Source: Streptomyces sp. Tu 3180
GTDB lineage: Bacteria; Actinomycetota; Actinomycetes; Streptomycetales; Streptomycetaceae
Assembly (NCBI RefSeq): GCF_009852415.1
Contig: NZ_WOXS01000002.1
Coordinates: forward strand, 682,001 to 746,000
DNA length: 64,000 nucleotides
Reading direction: 5' to 3'
The notes beneath the pieces were generated by a model, which worked only from the letters and a program-made list of their open reading frames with translations, was not told where the DNA came from and searched no databases. The stretch's first letter is position 1; the number at the start of each line of letters is the position of its first letter. The position numbers were made by a program, and so were the translations under genes. Shown here piece by piece: positions 50,236 to 57,993 of the stretch.

Positions 50236-51588
50236 TCAGCGGGAGGTGCCGATCCCGTCCGTGAGCGGGCGGGGCGCGTCCGGGGACGTCAGGCCCCGTT
50301 CGAGGATCGAGTCGAGGATCTCGCCGACCCGGATCGCGATGTTGGACAGCAGGGACGAGGTGATGCCGTGGGTGTGCTCGGTACCGCCCTGCAGATAGAT
50401 CCCGCAGCGCAGTTCGGGGCGCGTCGCGACGCGGTAGTCCCGCTCGACCCGGACGCGGCCCTCGTCGTCCCGGTGGCACAGTCCGGCGGTCTCGCCCAGC
50501 AGGGCCAGGCCGTCGGCGGGCAGGTATCCCGTGCCGTAGACCACGACGTCGGCCTCGATTTCCGTCCGTTCGCCGGTGACCAGGGAGAGGACGGTGGCCC
50601 GGACCTTCTCCGGCGTCTCGACCAGGTCGGTGAGGCGGGAGACGTTGTGGAAGCGGAGCCGCTCGGTGCCCAGGACCTTCTCCTGGTACACGCGCCGGTA
50701 GAGGTCTTCGATGAGGTCGACGTCGACCACGGAGTAGTTGGTGTTCCCGTGGTAGTCCATCAGCTTCCGCTTGACGTCCTCGGGCGCGGTGAAGTACTCG
50801 TCCACGGCCTCGGGGTCGAAGATGCGGTTGGCGAAGTTGCTGTCGTCGGCGGGGCTGTAGCCGTAGCGGGAGAAGACGGCGTGGACCTCCGCGCCGGGGA
50901 AGCGGCGGTGCAGGTAGGCCACGTTCTCGGCGGCGCTCTGGCCGGCCCCGACCACGATGAACCGCGAGGGGTTCATGCCCTCCAGGGCGTCCACCTTCGC
51001 CAGCAGGTCGGAGTTGTGCCAGACGCGGCCGGAGCGCTCGACGCCGTCCGGCATGCGCGGCCGCAGTCCGGTGCCGATGACGAGGTTGCGGGCCCGGTGG
51101 ACCACGAGCCCGTCCCCCGACCGGGCGGTCACGTCCAGGTACTCCACCGCCCCGTCCCGCACGACGGGTTCCACGGAGACGACCTCGTGGCCGTAGGAGA
51201 CCATGTCGTCGACCTTCGCCGCGGCCCACTCGAAGTAGTCGTGGAACTCCCTGCGCAGCGGGAAGAAGTTCTTGTGGTTGACGAAGTCGATCAGCCGTCC
51301 CCTGCTCTGCAGATAGCTCAGGAAGCTGAACTCGCTGGTCGGGTTGCGGAGGGTCACCAGGTCCTTGAGGAAGGACACCTGCATCGTCGCGTCGTCGATC
51401 AGCATGCCCCGGTGCCAGCCGAAACGCGGCTGCCGCTCGAAGAAGTGGGCGGTGACCGCCCGCTGCCTGCCGACCCGCGCGTTGTGCTCACTGAGCGCGA
51501 TCGCCATGGCCACGTTGGACGGCCCGAAGCCGAGGCCCATGAGGTCGTGAACCAGAGGTGCGTCGTCGCCAGGAAGAACCTGAGCCAT
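50236..51588 (-). CDS. L-ornithine N5-monooxygenase
   Basis: 450 residues of the SidA/PvdA/CchB class of flavin N-hydroxylating monooxygenases. The FAD site is GLGFGPSNVAMA near residue 18, the NADPH site is VVGAGQSAAENVAYLHRRFP, and the substrate region includes MQVSFLKDLVTLRNPTS and DDSNFANRIFDP, with the C-terminal ATGYxx-like segment VVYGTGYLPA. It makes N5-hydroxyornithine, the iron-chelating building block. The ATG follows GGGAG. It is the first gene of the leftward NRPS operon, with an iron-box-like site 88 bp upstream. Confidence 0.94.
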   Translation of the reverse strand: MAQVLPGDDAPLVHDLMGLGFGPSNVAMAIALSEHNARVGRQRAVTAHFFERQPRFGWHRGMLIDDATMQVSFLKDLVTLRNPTSEFSFLSYLQSRGRLIDFVNHKNFFPLRREFHDYFEWAAAKVDDMVSYGHEVVSVEPVVRDGAVEYLDVTARSGDGLVVHRARNLVIGTGLRPRMPDGVERSGRVWHNSDLLAKVDALEGMNPSRFIVVGAGQSAAENVAYLHRRFPGAEVHAVFSRYGYSPADDSNFANRIFDPEAVDEYFTAPEDVKRKLMDYHGNTNYSVVDVDLIEDLYRRVYQEKVLGTERLRFHNVSRLTDLVETPEKVRATVLSLVTGERTEIEADVVVYGTGYLPADGLALLGETAGLCHRDDEGRVRVERDYRVATRPELRCGIYLQGGTEHTHGITSSLLSNIAIRVGEILDSILERGLTSPDAPRPLTDGIGTSR

Positions 51589-51675
51589 GTCACTCCCATC
51601 GTGCGGGCGGCCGGTTGCCCGGCGTGGGGATACGAGAGGGAGGGGCGCGCCGGCAGGACGGCGGGCCCATGAAAC

Positions 51676-51694
51676 TTAGGGAAGCCTAAGCTCA
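51676..51694. promoter_or_regulatory. iron box, NRPS operon side
   Basis: The 19-mer at 51676-51694 (core TTAGGGAAGCCTAAG) matches the iron-box consensus at about 15 of 19 positions. It sits 88 bp upstream of the ornithine hydroxylase start. Confidence 0.65.
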
Positions 51695-51790
51695 GCTCCT
51701 GGAGGTGTCGACAGGACAAAACGGAACAGTGGGCGCACGGCACGGACTGACACTCCGTCAACTTCCTTGAAGATGTGCGCCATTGCGACC

Positions 51791-51809
51791 TTAGGTAAGC
51801 CTTGCTTTA
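51791..51809. promoter_or_regulatory. iron box, formyltransferase side
   Basis: The 19-mer at 51791-51809 (core TTAGGTAAGCCTT) matches the consensus at about 14 of 19 positions. It is 37 bp upstream of the formyltransferase ATG and pairs with the site at 51676 to control both divergent transcripts. Confidence 0.65.
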
Positions 51810-51846
51810 CTGGCCGCGGCCAGTCCCTGCCCTGAGGAGGAACTCC

Positions 51847-52794
51847 ATGCGGGTCGTCATGTTCGGCTATCAGACCTGGGGCCACCGCACCCTGCAGGCC
51901 CTTGTGGATTCCGAGCACGACGTGGTGCTGGTCGTGACGCATCCCAGGAGCGAGCACGCCTACGAGAGGATCTGGAGCGACTCGGTCGCCGACCTCGCCG
52001 AGGAGCACGGCATCCCCGTCCTCGTCCGCAGCCGCCCCGACGACGAGGAGCTGTTCGAGCGGCTCAAGGACGCCGACCCCGACATCATCGTCGCCAACAA
52101 CTGGCGGACCTGGATCCCTCCGCACGTCTACGGCCTGCCGCGTCACGGCACGCTCAACGTCCACGACTCGCTGCTGCCGAAGTACGCCGGCTTCTCCCCC
52201 CTGATCTGGGCCCTCATCAACGGCGAGGAGGAGGTCGGCGTCACGGCGCACCTGATGGACGAGGAACTCGACGCCGGGGACATCGTCCTCCAGCAGGCGG
52301 TGCCGGTCGGGCCGGCGGACACCGCCACCGACCTCTTCCACCGGACCGTCGACCTCATCGCCCCGGTCACCACGGGCGCCCTCGCCCTGATCGCCTCGGG
52401 GCGGACCGAGTTCACCCGGCAGGACCGCTCCCGGGCCAGCTTCTTCCACAAGCGGTCCGTCGAGGACAGCCGCATCGACTGGAACTGGCCCGCCGAGGAC
52501 CTGGAACGCCTGGTGCGGGCGCAGTCCGCCCCCTACCCGAGCGCCTTCACCTTCCACCGGGGCAGGCGCCTGGAGGTCCTCTCCGCCGTGGTGTCCCGGG
52601 GCCGCTACGGCGGCACCCCCGGCCGCATCTTCTACCGCGAGGGCGACGGCGTGGTGATCGTCGCCGGAGCCGACGCCCGTACCGGCCGCAACCGCGGTCT
52701 GGCCGTCACCCGCGTACGGACCGAGGACGGCCGGGAGCTGGGCGCGACCGAGTACTTCACCTCCATGGGCGGCTACCTCACCGGCCGGCCCTGA
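51847..52794 (+). CDS. N5-hydroxyornithine formyltransferase (methionyl-tRNA formyltransferase-like)
   Basis: 315 residues, formyltransferase N-domain followed by an FMT C-like domain (~205-300). The catalytic triad region is visible: NVHDSLLPKYAG (Asn-x-His) and MDEELDAGDIVLQ (Asp). True Met-tRNA formyltransferases have a longer tRNA-binding C-terminus and lie with def or rpe. Here the gene is divergent from the ornithine hydroxylase across two iron boxes, as for the coelichelin formyltransferase CchA. It would transfer formyl from 10-formyl-tetrahydrofolate to N5-hydroxyornithine. ATG 51847 has GAGGAGG upstream. Confidence 0.9.
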   Translation: MRVVMFGYQTWGHRTLQALVDSEHDVVLVVTHPRSEHAYERIWSDSVADLAEEHGIPVLVRSRPDDEELFERLKDADPDIIVANNWRTWIPPHVYGLPRHGTLNVHDSLLPKYAGFSPLIWALINGEEEVGVTAHLMDEELDAGDIVLQQAVPVGPADTATDLFHRTVDLIAPVTTGALALIASGRTEFTRQDRSRASFFHKRSVEDSRIDWNWPAEDLERLVRAQSAPYPSAFTFHRGRRLEVLSAVVSRGRYGGTPGRIFYREGDGVVIVAGADARTGRNRGLAVTRVRTEDGRELGATEYFTSMGGYLTGRP

Positions 52795-52945
52795 CGGCGG
52801 ACCGCCCGCGGCAGGGCCGGCGGACCGTCGCCCGGCACGTGACCGGTGCCGGAGGGGGCCGGCGCACGCGCCGCCGTCCGCGGGCCCGGCGCACGGACGG
52901 GAAAACACGTTGCCGGTGTCCGTCGGCTGCGGGAGCATCCGGCGC

Positions 52946-53530
52946 GTGGAAGAGCCTGCCGACATCCTCCGCTGCGAGCGGGTGGAACTGCGCCGCTGGC
53001 GCACGAGCGACCTCGGCGCCCTGGAGCGGACGATCCGGGAGTCCCTGGACCATCTGGTGCCGTGGATGCCCTGGGCGTCCGACCCGCCCGACCGGGGGCA
53101 GCTCGCCGAGTTCCTCGCCCTGAACCAGGAGCAGTGGAGGACGGGGGAGGCCTACGCCTACGCCATCACGACGGGCGGCGCGATGATCGGCAGTTGCGGG
53201 CTCTACCGCCGCATCGGCGCGGGCGGACTGGACATCGGCTACTGGCTCCACCCCCGCTGGACCGGGCGGGGGCTGGCCACGGCGGCCGCGGAGGCCCTGG
53301 TCGGGCAGGGGCTCCGGCTGGCGGACGTCGACCACGTCGAGATCCATCACGACGCCGCCAACACGGCCAGCGGGGCCGTCGCCCGCCGCCTGGGCTTCGC
53401 CGAGGTCGGACGGGCCCCCCTCCCCGCGGGGCCGGCCGCCCCCGGCGAGACGGGGATCGACGTCGTCTGCCGCATGACCGCGGACCGGTGGAGGGCGAGG
53501 ACGGCCGCGCGGGCCCGACGAGCCGGCTGA
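52946..53530 (+). CDS. GNAT acetyltransferase (RimJ/RimL type)
   Basis: 194 residues from GTG 52946; a TTG at 52910 would add 12 residues without a ribosome site. RimJ/RimL layout: VELRRWRTSDLGAL, the acceptor-side segment GSCGLYRRIGAGGLDIGYWLHP broken over strands, the acetyl-CoA loop RWTGRGLATAAAEAL, and HHDAANTASGAVARRLGF. It probably acetylates a protein N-terminus or a small amine; no substrate can be named. Its promoter is separate from the formyltransferase, with a 151-bp gap. Confidence 0.8.
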   Translation: MEEPADILRCERVELRRWRTSDLGALERTIRESLDHLVPWMPWASDPPDRGQLAEFLALNQEQWRTGEAYAYAITTGGAMIGSCGLYRRIGAGGLDIGYWLHPRWTGRGLATAAAEALVGQGLRLADVDHVEIHHDAANTASGAVARRLGFAEVGRAPLPAGPAAPGETGIDVVCRMTADRWRARTAARARRAG

Positions 53531-53601
53531 GCGGCCTCCGGGGGCCGGTGCGCCGGCCGCGGTTCCCGCGAGCCGGACCGGCGGGCCGCCCCGGCCGGCG
53601 C

Positions 53602-53910
53602 TCACGGCCGCGGGTCGGTGCGGTGCCACCGCGGGCGGGCGTCACCGCCGCGCCGGCCGGCGACGGACGCGCAGCGCGGGCACTGGCGCCGGACCCGGTC
53701 CGCCGCGCCCCCGGACTCCGGGAAGGTGTCCGGCCACAGGACGTGCGGGAACCGGATCAGCTGCGAGCGGCTGAGGGACAACCCGCACACCGTCTGGTTC
53801 AGGCCCGGCTCCCAGGCGTGGACCTCACCGGCGGGCAGCCTGCGCCGGCCCTCCTCCTCGTCGGTCCACTGCCCGGAGGCGGCCACCGCGTACCGCTTCG
53901 TGCGGGGCAT
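53602..53910 (-). CDS. hypothetical protein with paired cysteines
   Basis: 102 residues. It contains a lone Cys in NQTVCGLSLSRSQLIRFPH and a CPRC pair in RRQCPRCASVAG, suggesting a small zinc-binding fold. The RSQL-RFPH-WP pattern recurs in unannotated small Streptomyces proteins. The first ~30 residues (YAVAASGQWTDEEEGRRRLP) lack secretion signals. It is downstream of the SRPBCC gene at 53930 with only 19 bp between, so it is probably in the same operon. Confidence 0.65.
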   Translation of the reverse strand: MPRTKRYAVAASGQWTDEEEGRRRLPAGEVHAWEPGLNQTVCGLSLSRSQLIRFPHVLWPDTFPESGGAADRVRRQCPRCASVAGRRGGDARPRWHRTDPRP

Positions 53911-53929
53911 CTCGTCTCACCGGACCCGG

Positions 53930-54343
53930 TCAGCCGGCCGCGTGGTCGACGCGCAGCCGCACCTGCTCCTCCAGACGCCGCAGACTGGTGTCCAGGGCGT
54001 CGCGCACGGCCCGCTCACCCGGGTCGTGGCCGTCCTCGAAGAAGGACAGGTGCACCGTGACCTCACTGGCCCCGCTGCCGATCCCGGCGACCTGCAGCCA
54101 GCCGGTGTAGCTGCCCTGGTCGCGGGTCCCCCACTCGAGCCGCATCTGGTCCCGCCGGGCGCGCAGCAGGGCGGCCATGTCCTCGTCTGAGCGGTCCTCG
54201 TGCACGGTGACGGCGGGCAGGTCCTCGGCGTGCACGTGCAGGTCCTCGGGCAGCCAGCTGCCCATCTGGCCGATGTTGGCCGCCTGGTCGAAGACGTGCT
54301 CCGGTGCGGCGGGCATCGTGCGTGAACGTTCGTACTCGGTCAT
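53930..54343 (-). CDS. SRPBCC-family protein
   Basis: 137 residues with the START/SRPBCC pattern: an N-terminal strand and short helix in RTMPAAPEHVFDQAANIGQMGSW, beta strands through WGTRDQGSYTGWLQVAGIGSG and SEVTVHLSFFED, and a long C-terminal helix (AVRDALDTSLRRLEEQVRL). It is a ligand-binding helix-grip fold; the ligand is unknown. Likely co-transcribed with the small Cys protein that follows. Confidence 0.75.
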   Translation of the reverse strand: MTEYERSRTMPAAPEHVFDQAANIGQMGSWLPEDLHVHAEDLPAVTVHEDRSDEDMAALLRARRDQMRLEWGTRDQGSYTGWLQVAGIGSGASEVTVHLSFFEDGHDPGERAVRDALDTSLRRLEEQVRLRVDHAAG

Positions 54344-54449
54344 TGCGGTACCGCTCCTCGGTTCCTCGGTGCGGGGTCGAAACGGCGGGACGGGTGCCCG
54401 GCGGGCCGGGGCCTCCCGGCGCGCGGCGCCGGCGGCCCCGGCGCGGGCG

Positions 54450-54644
54450 CTACTCGTCGCCGAAGACCGCCTTCTGCACGTCGTTGGGACCGTCGAACCG
54501 CTTGGTCCCGGCTTGCGTCAGTTTCTGGACGAGGTTGTCGTCCGCGCCGTTGTCCCTGGCCAGCGAGACGAGGTCGTCACGGCTGGCGGGGTAGTCGGCG
54601 CCTTTGAGGGCTTTCTGCAGATCGATCGGGCTGACGTCGGCCAT
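54450..54644 (-). CDS. DUF2795 small protein
   Basis: 64 residues from ATG 54644 (GGGAGG upstream). DUF2795 hallmarks: DLQKALKGADYPASRDDLVSLA, then DNLVQKLTQAGTKRFDGPNDV. Family members are small, acidic and abundant in actinobacteria, with no firm function. It stands alone between the SRPBCC gene and the divergent acyltransferase. Confidence 0.85.
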   Translation of the reverse strand: MADVSPIDLQKALKGADYPASRDDLVSLARDNGADDNLVQKLTQAGTKRFDGPNDVQKAVFGDE

Positions 54645-54871
54645 GGGAGCCTCCCGTCGTCGAAGCGGCGCGGCGTACCCGCGCGAGGACGTCACGGGTA
54701 CCCAGGGCGCCGGGAAGTGATGGCCCCGAACGGGCCCGGGAAAAATTCCCCTCCGGGGCGCGGACCCGAGTAGGCCGGTCCGCCCTTCCGGGTACGCGTA
54801 CTCAGGCGGCGGGAACGGACCGCGCACGAGACTGACGGGCGAGACTTCCGTGTGCGTCGAGAGGACGTCCC

Positions 54872-55531
54872 TTGCTCAGTCGTGCCGCCGCCGCCCTGGT
54901 GCCGTTGTCCGGGCGGCTCACCGTCACCCGCGAGACCGACGGGCCCTTCACCGCGGGCAGCGTCTTCGTCGCCAACCACGATTCACTGGCCGATCCCGCC
55001 CTCGTGCTGGCCGCCCTGCGCGGGGTGGGGGTGGTGCCGGTCGTCCTGGCGACGGCGGGTCTGTGGCGCGTGCCCGGGCTCGGACGCGTCCTGGCGAAGG
55101 AGGGACACGTCCCCGTCCACCGGGGGTCGGCCCGCGCGGCGGAGGCGCTCGACGCCGCGGCGCGGGCACTGCGGTCGGGGCGCCATGTGCTGATCTACGC
55201 CGAGGGAGGGCTGCCGCGCCGCGGGGACGCGGCGAGTGCCCCTCCCCGGCCCTTCCGCACCGGTCCGGCGCGGCTCGCGGCCGCCACCCGGGCCGCGGTC
55301 GTCCCGGTGGGGCAGGCGGGGGCCCGGCGGCTGGCCTCGGGCCCGGTCGCGAAGCAGCTGGCCGGTGTGCTCACCGCCCCGCTGCGCCGCCCGCGCCTCC
55401 ACGTCCACATCGGCAGCCCCCTGTACCTGCCGGCCGGGGCGTCGAGCGGCACGGAGGCGGCGCACCGGGCGGTCACCGCGGCCTGGCGGCAGGCGGCACG
55501 GGCCGTGGGCGAACCGGCCCACGACGGCTGA
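54872..55531 (+). CDS. 1-acyl-glycerol-3-phosphate acyltransferase family (PlsC)
   Basis: 219 residues, PlsC-type acyltransferase. Catalytic H-x4-D is seen as NHDSLADPAL near residue 36, and the substrate motif as YAEGGLPRRG near 110. It lacks the classical FPEGTRS spelling, so the acceptor may be other than lysophosphatidate. There is no long membrane anchor at the N-terminus, but residues 1-15 (LSRAAAALVPLSG) are moderately hydrophobic. The TTG start at 54872 has GAGAGGAC upstream. A 16-bp hairpin follows. Confidence 0.85.
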   Translation: MLSRAAAALVPLSGRLTVTRETDGPFTAGSVFVANHDSLADPALVLAALRGVGVVPVVLATAGLWRVPGLGRVLAKEGHVPVHRGSARAAEALDAAARALRSGRHVLIYAEGGLPRRGDAASAPPRPFRTGPARLAAATRAAVVPVGQAGARRLASGPVAKQLAGVLTAPLRRPRLHVHIGSPLYLPAGASSGTEAAHRAVTAAWRQAARAVGEPAHDG

Positions 55532-55553
55532 CGCGGTGCGCCGCGGCGGCGGG

Positions 55554-55596
55554 CGCCGCGTCCGGGCCCGCCGCGCCGGTGGGCCCGGACGCGGCG
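55554..55596 (+). terminator. 16-bp hairpin after the acyltransferase gene
   Basis: 55554-55569 pairs perfectly with 55581-55596 around an 11-nt loop, 22 nt past the stop codon. Confidence 0.75.
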
Positions 55597-55707
55597 GTGG
55601 TGTCCGCGCGGTCCGCCGGCCCGGCCCGCGACCGATGACTTTCCGGGCCCCCGCACGTCTACAGCCCCGACGGATCCCGATCCCGCACGAGACGAGGGAA
55701 CAACGGC

Positions 55708-56160
55708 ATGAGCACCGGACGGACCACCACGGACGACGGCTTCCCCTACACGCTGACCCGGACCCTGGACGCCCCCGTGGAGGAGGTGTGGCGGGCCTGG
55801 ACGACCCCCGAGCGGTACGCCCGGTGGGCCCACGCCGTCCCGGGCTCCGTGGAGATGGACGTACGGCCGGGCGGCACCTGGAAGTCCACGATGCTCACGC
55901 CCGGCGGCGACCGGTTCCCGCTGACCGGCTCCTACCTCGAGGTCGCCGAGAACCGCCTGCTGGTGCTCGGCATGGACGTGACCGGAAGGCCCGCGCCCGC
56001 CGAGATGGCCCTGGAGCTCGACGAGGAGGACGGCCGGCGGACGCGGATCGTGCTCCGTCAGACGTGCGGCACGGCGGAGGAACGCGACATGGCCGAGCAG
56101 GGCAGCACCATGCTCCTCGACGGCCTGAGCGCCTTCCTCGCCGAGGGCCCGGCGGACTGA
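55708..56160 (+). CDS. AHSA1/SRPBCC-domain protein
   Basis: 150 residues: TLTRTLDAPVEEVWRAWTTPERYARWAHA at the start (broken by strands), VEMDVRPGGTWKSTML, GSYLEVAENRLLVLGMDV, and a C-terminal helix MLLDGLSAFLAEG. It belongs to the activator-of-Hsp90-like branch of SRPBCC found in many actinobacterial small-molecule-binding proteins. The ligand is unknown. Single-gene unit followed by two hairpins. Confidence 0.85.
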   Translation: MSTGRTTTDDGFPYTLTRTLDAPVEEVWRAWTTPERYARWAHAVPGSVEMDVRPGGTWKSTMLTPGGDRFPLTGSYLEVAENRLLVLGMDVTGRPAPAEMALELDEEDGRRTRIVLRQTCGTAEERDMAEQGSTMLLDGLSAFLAEGPAD

Positions 56161-56175
56161 GCGCCCCGGGGGACA

Positions 56176-56205
56176 CGCGGCCGGCGAGCGCGGTCGCCGG
56201 CCGCG
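56176..56205 (+). terminator. 12-bp hairpin after the AHSA1-domain gene
   Basis: 56176-56187 pairs with 56194-56205 around a 6-nt loop, 15 nt after the stop. It is a plausible terminator and is immediately followed by the much longer hairpin at 56213-56291. Confidence 0.65.
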
Positions 56206-56212
56206 GACGGAG

Positions 56213-56291
56213 GCACCACGGGGCGGACCCGGCCGCGCGGGACGCCCCACCCGCGGCACCGTCCCGCGTGGTCGGGTCCGCCCCGTGGTGC
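56213..56291 (+). repeat. 79-nt near-perfect hairpin (32-bp stem) upstream of the GCS2 gene
   Basis: Left arm 56213-56244, right arm 56260-56291, loop 15 nt. The outer 18 bp pair perfectly. The inner 14 pair with two mismatches that would be G-U in RNA. It lies 51 bp before the glutamate-cysteine ligase ATG, after a separate ordinary hairpin, so a simple terminator is not the only reading. It may be a leader RNA structure or the remnant of a small palindromic repeat. Confidence 0.6.
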
Positions 56292-56342
56292 GACGCTGGG
56301 GTGGACAGGGTGTCCGAGGACCAGACTCCGGGAGGGAGACCG

Positions 56343-57821
56343 ATGGGACGGGACGTCCCGGCGCTCACCTTCACCCGCGAGGACCGCCGCCGCTACCGGA
56401 TCAAGATGCAGGAGTGCCTCGAGGCGTTCGCGCAGATGCTGCGCGAGTCACGCTTCGAGGCCGAGCGGCCCCAGGTGGGGCTGGAGATCGAGCTGAACCT
56501 GGTCGACGACCGGGCCGAGCCCGCGATGCGCAACACGGATGTGCTCGAGGCGATCGCGGACCCGGCCTGGGCCACGGAGCTGGGCCGGTTCAACCTCGAG
56601 ATCAACATCCCGCCCCGGCGTCTGACGGCGGGCGGCCCCGACTCCTGGGAGTCCGAGATCCGCGCCGCGCTGAACCACGCGGAGGAGCGCGCCGGCTCGA
56701 TCGGCACCCATCTGATCATGACGGGCATCCTCCCCACCCTGCGGCAGGAGGACGTCGGCGAGGGGGCCCTGTCGGAGAACCCGCGCTACCGGCTGCTCAA
56801 CGACCAGATCTTCGCGGCGCGCGGCGAGGACCTGCACATCGAGGTGACCGGCATCGACCGGCTGCGGACCTACGCGGACACCATCACCCCGGAGGCCGCG
56901 TGCACCAGCACGCAGTTCCACCTCCAGGTGTCCCCGGAGCGGTTCGCCGACTACTGGAACGCGGCGCAGGCGATCGCCGGGGTCCAGGTCGCGCTCGCGG
57001 CCAACTCGCCCTTCCTGTTCGGCAAGGAGCTGTGGCACGAGACCCGGATCCCGCTGTTCGAGCAGGCCACCGACACCCGCCCGCAGGAGATCAAGGTGCA
57101 GGGGGTACGGCCCCGGGTGTGGTTCGGGGAGCGCTGGATCACCAGCGTCTTCGACCTCTTCGAGGAGAACCTGCGCTACTTCCCCGCCCTGCTGCCCCTG
57201 TGCGACGAACAGGACCCCGCGGAGACGCTGAACCGGGGCGACGTTCCGGAACTGTCCGAACTCACCCTGCACAACGGCACGATCTACCGCTGGAACCGCC
57301 CGGTCTACGCCATCGCCCGCGACAAGCCCCACGTGCGGGTGGAGAACCGGGTGCTGCCGGCCGGCCCGACCGTCGCCGACACGCTCGCGAACGGCGCCTT
57401 CTACTACGGGCTCACCCGCGCCCTGGTGGAGGAGGACCGCCCTGTGTGGTCGCGGATGTCCTTCTCGGCGGCCGAGGACAATCTGCACACGGCGGCGCGG
57501 TACGGCATCGACGCGCGGCTGTACTGGCCCGGCATGGGCGAGGTGCCGGCGGCCGAACTGGTCCTGCGGCGGCTGCTGCCGCTGGCGCACCGCGGACTGG
57601 AGCACTCCGGCATGGACGCGGCCTGGCGCGAGCCGCTGCTCGGCGTCATCGAGCAGCGGTGCGTCACCGGCCGCAACGGAGCCGTGTGGCAGAAGGAGAT
57701 GTTCCACCGCATCGACGCCACCGCCCACTGCGGCCGCCACGAGGCCCTGCGGCGGATGACGCAGCAGTACATCGACTACATGCACCTCAACGCCCCGGTG
57801 CACACCTGGCCCGTCGACTGA
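56343..57821 (+). CDS. glutamate-cysteine ligase family 2 (GCS2) protein
   Basis: 492 residues from ATG 56343 (GGGAGGGAG upstream). GCS2/ATP-grasp-like carboxylate-amine ligase: VGLEIELNLVDD for the N-terminal metal Glu motif, FNLEINIPPRRL, CTSTQFHLQVSPERFADYWNA split by helices, HNGTIYRWNRPVY and VRVENRVLPAGPT. In actinobacteria such enzymes include EgtA of ergothioneine synthesis and uncharacterised relatives. The egtB-D genes are not next to it, so a specific pathway is not claimed. It forms a gamma-glutamyl amide using ATP. It is transcribed alone, behind a large hairpin. Confidence 0.88.
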   Translation: MGRDVPALTFTREDRRRYRIKMQECLEAFAQMLRESRFEAERPQVGLEIELNLVDDRAEPAMRNTDVLEAIADPAWATELGRFNLEINIPPRRLTAGGPDSWESEIRAALNHAEERAGSIGTHLIMTGILPTLRQEDVGEGALSENPRYRLLNDQIFAARGEDLHIEVTGIDRLRTYADTITPEAACTSTQFHLQVSPERFADYWNAAQAIAGVQVALAANSPFLFGKELWHETRIPLFEQATDTRPQEIKVQGVRPRVWFGERWITSVFDLFEENLRYFPALLPLCDEQDPAETLNRGDVPELSELTLHNGTIYRWNRPVYAIARDKPHVRVENRVLPAGPTVADTLANGAFYYGLTRALVEEDRPVWSRMSFSAAEDNLHTAARYGIDARLYWPGMGEVPAAELVLRRLLPLAHRGLEHSGMDAAWREPLLGVIEQRCVTGRNGAVWQKEMFHRIDATAHCGRHEALRRMTQQYIDYMHLNAPVHTWPVD

Positions 57822-57872
57822 CCCGGACAGGTGGTCCACGGCCGCCGGCCGTCCGCCATGCGACCGAAACAT

Positions 57873-57888
57873 TCACCCTCACGGGTGA
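57873..57888. repeat. small inverted repeat upstream of hypX
   Basis: TCACCC and GGGTGA separated by 4 nt, in an AT-richer stretch 105 bp before the hypX ATG. Possible operator or promoter-proximal element; weak evidence. Confidence 0.25.
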
Positions 57889-57993
57889 TGAGCGGGATTC
57901 ATGTCGACGCTCACGGCCCGGTATGTCCGACCATCGCAGACAGCCGGGCCGCCCATCCCCGACGGCCGGAGCATCCTCGGAAGGGCCGTCGCC

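Noticed and set aside
51847..52794. Housekeeping methionyl-tRNA formyltransferase
   Set aside because: Divergent from ornithine hydroxylase across iron boxes and not with def; fits the hydroxyornithine formyltransferase role better.
56343..57821. EgtA of an ergothioneine cluster
   Set aside because: No egtB, egtC or egtD genes adjoin it, so only the GCS2 family is claimed.
57901..57993. 31-codon extension of hypX
   Set aside because: The ATG at 57994 begins the conserved MRILL strand and has GGAAGGG upstream.
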